From NCBI GenBank assembly GCA_958403605.1, contig CATXYA010000072.1, positions 1-7,214 of the forward strand: a stretch of DNA of 7,214 bases. The letters are read 5' to 3'. The translations under genes and the position numbers were made by a program. The DNA is from an uncultured Oscillospiraceae bacterium (GTDB lineage Bacteria > Bacillota > Clostridia > Oscillospirales > Ruminococcaceae). Below are positions 5,359 to 7,214 of the stretch, in pieces (position 1 is the first letter of the stretch; every line of letters starts with the position of its first letter). The notes beneath the pieces are model-generated. The model saw only the letters and a program-made list of their open reading frames with translations, searched no databases and was not told the origin of the DNA.

Positions 5359-6114
5359 TCAGACGCGTAATTCCAGGCCGATGGGGCAGTGGTCGCTGCC
5401 CTGAATTTGGTCGTAGATCATGGCGTCCGCCACCTGGGGGCGCAGCCGGTCACTGACGAGGAAATAGTCGATGCGCCAGCCCGCATTGGTGGCGCGGCCC
5501 CGGCGGAAATAGCTCCACCAGGTGTAGATGCCGCCCCGCTCGGGGTACAAACAGCGGAAGGTGTCCGTAAAGCCGCTTTGCAGCAGCTCGTCCAGCTTGC
5601 CGCGCTCGGCGTCGGAAAAACCGGTGACGCCCCGGTTGGCGTCCGGGTTTTTCAGGTCGATATCCTCGTGGGCTACGTTGAAATCGCCGCAGTACACCAC
5701 GGGCTTTTGCGCGTCCAGGCCCAGCAGGTAAGCGCGTATGGCGTCCTCCCAGGCCACGCGGAAATCGATGCGCGCCAGGCCGTCCTGGCTGTTGGGCACA
5801 TAAGCGTTCACCAGGTAAAATTCCGGGAATTCCAGCGTCAAGGCGCGGCCCTCGCAGTCGAATTCCTCGCGCCCGATGCCCCGCACCACGGCCAGCGGCT
5901 CGCGTTTGGTGTACACCGCCGTGCCGGAATAGCCCTTGCGCTGGGCGGAAAACCAGTACTGAAAATAGCCATCGGGCGTGAACTCCGCCTGGCCGGGCTG
6001 CATCTTCGTCTCCTGGATGCAGAAGACGTCGGCGTCCAGCTGGCCGAACACCTCGGCAAAGTTTTTGCCCAGAATGGCGCGAAAACCATTTACATTCCAT
6101 GAAACGAGCTTCAT
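5359..6114 (-). CDS. xth: exodeoxyribonuclease III (AP endonuclease, Xth/ExoA)
   Basis: The 251-residue cytosolic enzyme belongs to the endonuclease/exonuclease/phosphatase fold. It should cut the backbone 5' to abasic sites in base-excision repair and remove 3'-blocking groups, using Mg2+. Active-site landmarks are all present: W6-N7-V-N-G, Q34-E35-T-K (metal ligand E35), N103-A-Y105-V-P-N, G143-D144-F-N146, W213-R-I-D216-Y and the terminal S240-D241-H242 catalytic motif. Length is standard for the ExoA/Xth family. GAGG lies about 10 bases before the ATG. It is the first gene of a leftward unit driven from the extended -10 at 6148-6156, ahead of the lipoprotein and uppP genes. Pairing repair with envelope genes is unusual functionally, but such mixed operons occur. 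Confidence 0.97.
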   Translation of the reverse strand: MKLVSWNVNGFRAILGKNFAEVFGQLDADVFCIQETKMQPGQAEFTPDGYFQYWFSAQRKGYSGTAVYTKREPLAVVRGIGREEFDCEGRALTLEFPEFYLVNAYVPNSQDGLARIDFRVAWEDAIRAYLLGLDAQKPVVYCGDFNVAHEDIDLKNPDANRGVTGFSDAERGKLDELLQSGFTDTFRCLYPERGGIYTWWSYFRRGRATNAGWRIDYFLVSDRLRPQVADAMIYDQIQGSDHCPIGLELRV

Positions 6115-6147
6115 GTCCCCACATCCTCAACAAAAAAGTCTGAAGAC

Positions 6148-6156
6148 AGTATAACA
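6148..6156 (-). promoter_or_regulatory. extended -10 promoter of xth-lipoprotein-uppP
   Basis: The minus strand reads TGTTATACT, an extended -10 (TGn then TATACT, five of six matches). It follows immediately after the T-run of the upstream terminator (6158-6185). No good -35 box is seen, since that region is occupied by the terminator stem. Predicted start is near 6141, leaving a leader of about 27 bases. Confidence 0.55.
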
Positions 6157-6157
6157 C

Positions 6158-6185
6158 AAAAAGGGAACCGCTAAAAGCGGTTCCC
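6158..6185 (-). terminator. intrinsic terminator of the sigma-like HTH gene
   Basis: GGGAACCGC (6163-6171) pairs perfectly with GCGGTTCCC (6177-6185) around a 5-base loop. On the minus strand five T residues follow (complement of 6158-6162). It lies 29 bases past the stop of the 6215-6643 gene and directly abuts the xth promoter. Confidence 0.9.
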
Positions 6186-6214
6186 CCGAAAGTGGTGAAA
6201 AAGGGTCTGTGCGG

Positions 6215-6643
6215 TCAGTCTTTCCAGAAGTCGTACGCGTTCCAGCCCACTTCACCACAGAGGTCGATCTGCAGCTGCTCCACAAATTGTTTTAAAATTC
6301 GCGCGCTGTAGGGCATTTTGCCGGGCCAGTCTTGCCAGCGGCCCAGGGAAGCTTTTGTCTGCATCTGCAGGCCCAACCAGTCCAGGCAGTCCAGCAGGGC
6401 CCGGGCCTGGCCCTGGGTGGTGGAGATGATGATGGGCTCCTGGTTCCAGGCTTCCTGGGCGTCATAGTATGCTTTTTCCCGAAAACGCCGTTCCGCTTCG
6501 TGCATGTGCCTCGTCGCGGTCCCCGCACCGATCCCCATGGCCTCGCCGATCGCTTTGAACGACAGCCCTTCCTGGCGCAGCAGATATACCTGCCGCTGTT
6601 TGGCCGTTAGAATTTTCAGATCGACCTTTGGTTCTTCTGACAT
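6215..6643 (-). CDS. sigma-70 region 4-like HTH protein with unknown C-terminal part
   Basis: The 142-residue soluble protein has an N-terminal HTH at about 12-55: L12-T-A-K-Q-R-Q-V-Y-L-L (first helix), G26-L-S-F-K-A-I-G-E-A-M-G (positioning helix), then G39-A-G-T-A-T-R-H-M-H-E-A-E-R-R-F (recognition helix). This resembles sigma-70 region 4 and LuxR-type HTH domains. There is no region 2, so it cannot be a complete sigma factor. The remainder (56-142) is Trp-rich (W66, W89, W103, W106, W134, W140), ends in N-A-Y-D-F-W-K-D, and matches no family I know. The start at 6643 is preferred over the longer frame to 6721 because AAGGAGG lies 8 bases upstream and the extension would overlap the divergent gene. 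It is divergent from the XRE gene across the operator at 6678-6697. It is probably a regulator, but its target is unknown. Confidence 0.85.
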   Translation of the reverse strand: MSEEPKVDLKILTAKQRQVYLLRQEGLSFKAIGEAMGIGAGTATRHMHEAERRFREKAYYDAQEAWNQEPIIISTTQGQARALLDCLDWLGLQMQTKASLGRWQDWPGKMPYSARILKQFVEQLQIDLCGEVGWNAYDFWKD

Positions 6644-6670
6644 TGTAAGAGCCTCCTTATAGTTTAATAT
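6643..6670 (+). promoter_or_regulatory. tentative promoter of the XRE gene
   Basis: TTGTAA (6643-6648, four of six) is followed by 16 bases and TAATAT (6665-6670, four of six), placing the start near 6677 at the edge of the inverted repeat. TATAGT at 6658-6663 is a better -10 by itself but lacks a good -35. The region is AT-rich and a promoter is expected here; the exact boxes are uncertain. No clear minus-strand promoter could be assigned. Confidence 0.25.
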
Positions 6671-6677
6671 CGTCAAG

Positions 6678-6697
6678 ATTACCCGAAAACGGGTAAT
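6678..6697. promoter_or_regulatory. perfect inverted repeat, likely operator between divergent regulators
   Basis: ATTACCCG-AAAA-CGGGTAAT is a perfect 8+8 inverted repeat lying between the start codons of two divergent DNA-binding protein genes. There is no T-run following it on either strand and it lies upstream of both genes, so it is not a terminator. Its length suits a dimeric HTH protein. The XRE product is the most likely ligand, with the sigma-like protein the alternative. Confidence 0.65.
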
Positions 6698-6719
6698 TCG
6701 AGGAATTTTTATTGCTACC

Positions 6720-7034
6720 ATGAAAACACTAGAAAAAACTGTGTTTCAGGTAGCAAGGATGGTGGAGATGGATCCGCAATATGGACAAATTTTGGTAGAC
6801 CGCATCCGTGCGCTGTGCAAAAGCAGGGGAATCTCTATCAACAAATTGGCGGAAATGAGCGACGTCAAACAGTCTACTTTAGATAATATTGTCAATAAAC
6901 ATACGTTCAACCCTACGCTTAGAACGATCCACAAGATTGCAATCGCTTTTAATATGACGCTGTCAGAGTTTACGGATTTTCCGGCGCTGAACGACTACTC
7001 GTTTGAAAAAGATGATGAAGAGGAAGAAGACTAA
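6720..7034 (+). CDS. XRE/Cro-C1-type HTH regulator with acidic tail
   Basis: The 104-residue protein (longest reading) carries an HTH_3/XRE domain at about 24-87: I24-L-V-D-R-I-R-A-L-C-K-S-R-G-I-S-I-N-K-L-A (helices 1-2), V49-K-Q-S-T-L-D-N-I-V recognition helix, then T69-I-H-K-I-A-I-A-F-N-M-T-L-S-E-F-T-D-F. The tail (92-104) is strongly acidic. The start is unsettled. The ATG at 6720 has only a GAGGA 15 bases away, whereas the ATG at 6768 has AAGGA about 8 bases upstream and gives an 88-residue protein beginning M-D-P-Q-Y-G-Q, closer to the usual family size. The gene is about 42% GC by hand count over 6721-7020, against 58-75% in sampled stretches of uppP and the AlaX gene, which suggests acquisition or atypical history. 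It probably represses itself and/or its divergent neighbour through 6678-6697. Confidence 0.9.
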   Translation: MKTLEKTVFQVARMVEMDPQYGQILVDRIRALCKSRGISINKLAEMSDVKQSTLDNIVNKHTFNPTLRTIHKIAIAFNMTLSEFTDFPALNDYSFEKDDEEEED

Positions 7035-7063
7035 AAGCAGATACAGGTTTGTATCTGCTTTTT
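7035..7063 (+). terminator. intrinsic terminator of the XRE gene
   Basis: AAGCAGATACA (7035-7045) pairs with TGTATCTGCTT (7050-7060) around a GGTT loop and runs into TTTTT. The stem starts immediately after the stop codon. The A-run before it and T-run after it would also let it work in the opposite direction. Confidence 0.92.
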
Positions 7064-7105
7064 ATATTATAGTTTTGCTTTCTGTATTAGTCAATAGAGC
7101 ATCGT

Positions 7106-7214
7106 GGGATGGGAAAAGCTTGTGGACGCCCCCTCATCCGTCCGGCGTTACACGCCGTCCACCTATCTCCGCGCTAAGAGCCGGGCGTACCGCCCGGTTG
7201 CGCTCCGAAATCCC
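7106..7214. repeat. hairpin-rich intergenic palindromic element (may continue past window)
   Basis: This gene-free stretch returns abruptly to high GC after the AT-rich XRE region. It contains CGGCGT-TAC-ACGCCG (7143-7157), an enclosing GTGGAC (7122-7127) / GTCCAC (7157-7162), and CCGGGCG-TAC-CGCCCGG (7181-7197). Both hairpins have TAC loops. The element is bounded by GGGAT (7106-7110) and ATCCC (7210-7214). On the minus strand the order GGTGGACGGCG, stem, CGGACGGATGAGGG resembles dispersed intergenic repeats that I recall from Clostridia genomes; copy number cannot be seen from one window. Confidence 0.5.

Noticed and set aside
4656..6102. Long plus-strand open frames (4656-5456 and 5389-6102) opposite the lipoprotein and xth
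   Set aside because: They have no domains, no good ribosome sites and biased composition, and they overlap strongly supported genes on the other strand.
6670..6675. Minus-strand TTGACG as a -35 box for the sigma-like HTH gene
   Set aside because: At 16-18 bases downstream there is only the ribosome site and no -10-like sequence, so it cannot pair with a usable -10.
6644..6721. N-terminal extension of the sigma-like HTH protein up to 6721
   Set aside because: It would translate across the inverted repeat and overlap the divergent XRE start; the ATG at 6643 has AAGGAGG at the ideal distance.
1..7214. CRISPR array, tRNA/rRNA genes, insertion sequence or toxin-antitoxin operon
   Set aside because: No direct-repeat/spacer pattern, no tRNA cloverleaf, no transposase motif and no toxin-like partner next to the XRE gene were seen.

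Overview
This window looks like ordinary chromosome from a GC-rich member of the Firmicutes, probably a Clostridia/Oscillospiraceae-type anaerobe. The support is strong AGGAGG-type ribosome sites, short intrinsic terminators with T-runs, sigma-A-like promoters (often extended -10) and protein families common in that group. The species cannot be named from the sequence. No rRNA, tRNA, CRISPR array, transposase or phage structural gene is visible.

Layout from left to right. A possible start of a truncated minus-strand gene lies at the left edge (1-20). Next is a minus-strand, all-helical, ferritin-like (DUF2383-like) small protein (68-499) with its own promoter and an inverted repeat at the predicted transcription start. 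Two plus-strand genes follow: a long AlaX-type alanyl-tRNA editing protein with a DHHA1 tail (737-1900) and an AI-2E/PerM-family membrane protein (1980-3182). The promoter of the second appears to overlap the terminator of the first. A bidirectional terminator (3204-3239) separates this pair from a convergent, probably self-regulating MarR repressor (3256-3678).

A leftward three-gene unit follows: exonuclease III (xth, 5359-6114), a small lipoprotein (4773-5330) and undecaprenyl-diphosphatase (uppP, 3870-4736, TTG start). The genes are 28 and 36 bases apart. The unit begins at an extended -10 promoter and ends in a strong terminator (3818-3853). It joins DNA repair, an unknown envelope lipoprotein and lipid-carrier recycling for peptidoglycan synthesis.

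At the right end, two small DNA-binding proteins are transcribed divergently: a sigma-region-4-like HTH protein (6215-6643, minus) and an XRE/Cro-type regulator (6720-7034, plus). They flank a perfect 8+8 inverted repeat, ATTACCCG-AAAA-CGGGTAAT. The XRE gene is much poorer in GC (about 42% by hand count) than the genes to its left, so this pair is the best candidate for accessory or acquired DNA. The last ~110 bases hold a gene-free, hairpin-rich element resembling dispersed intergenic palindromic repeats of Clostridia. I see no convincing new multi-gene system; the divergent regulator pair, the promoter/terminator overlap and the terminal repeat are the items most worth following up.
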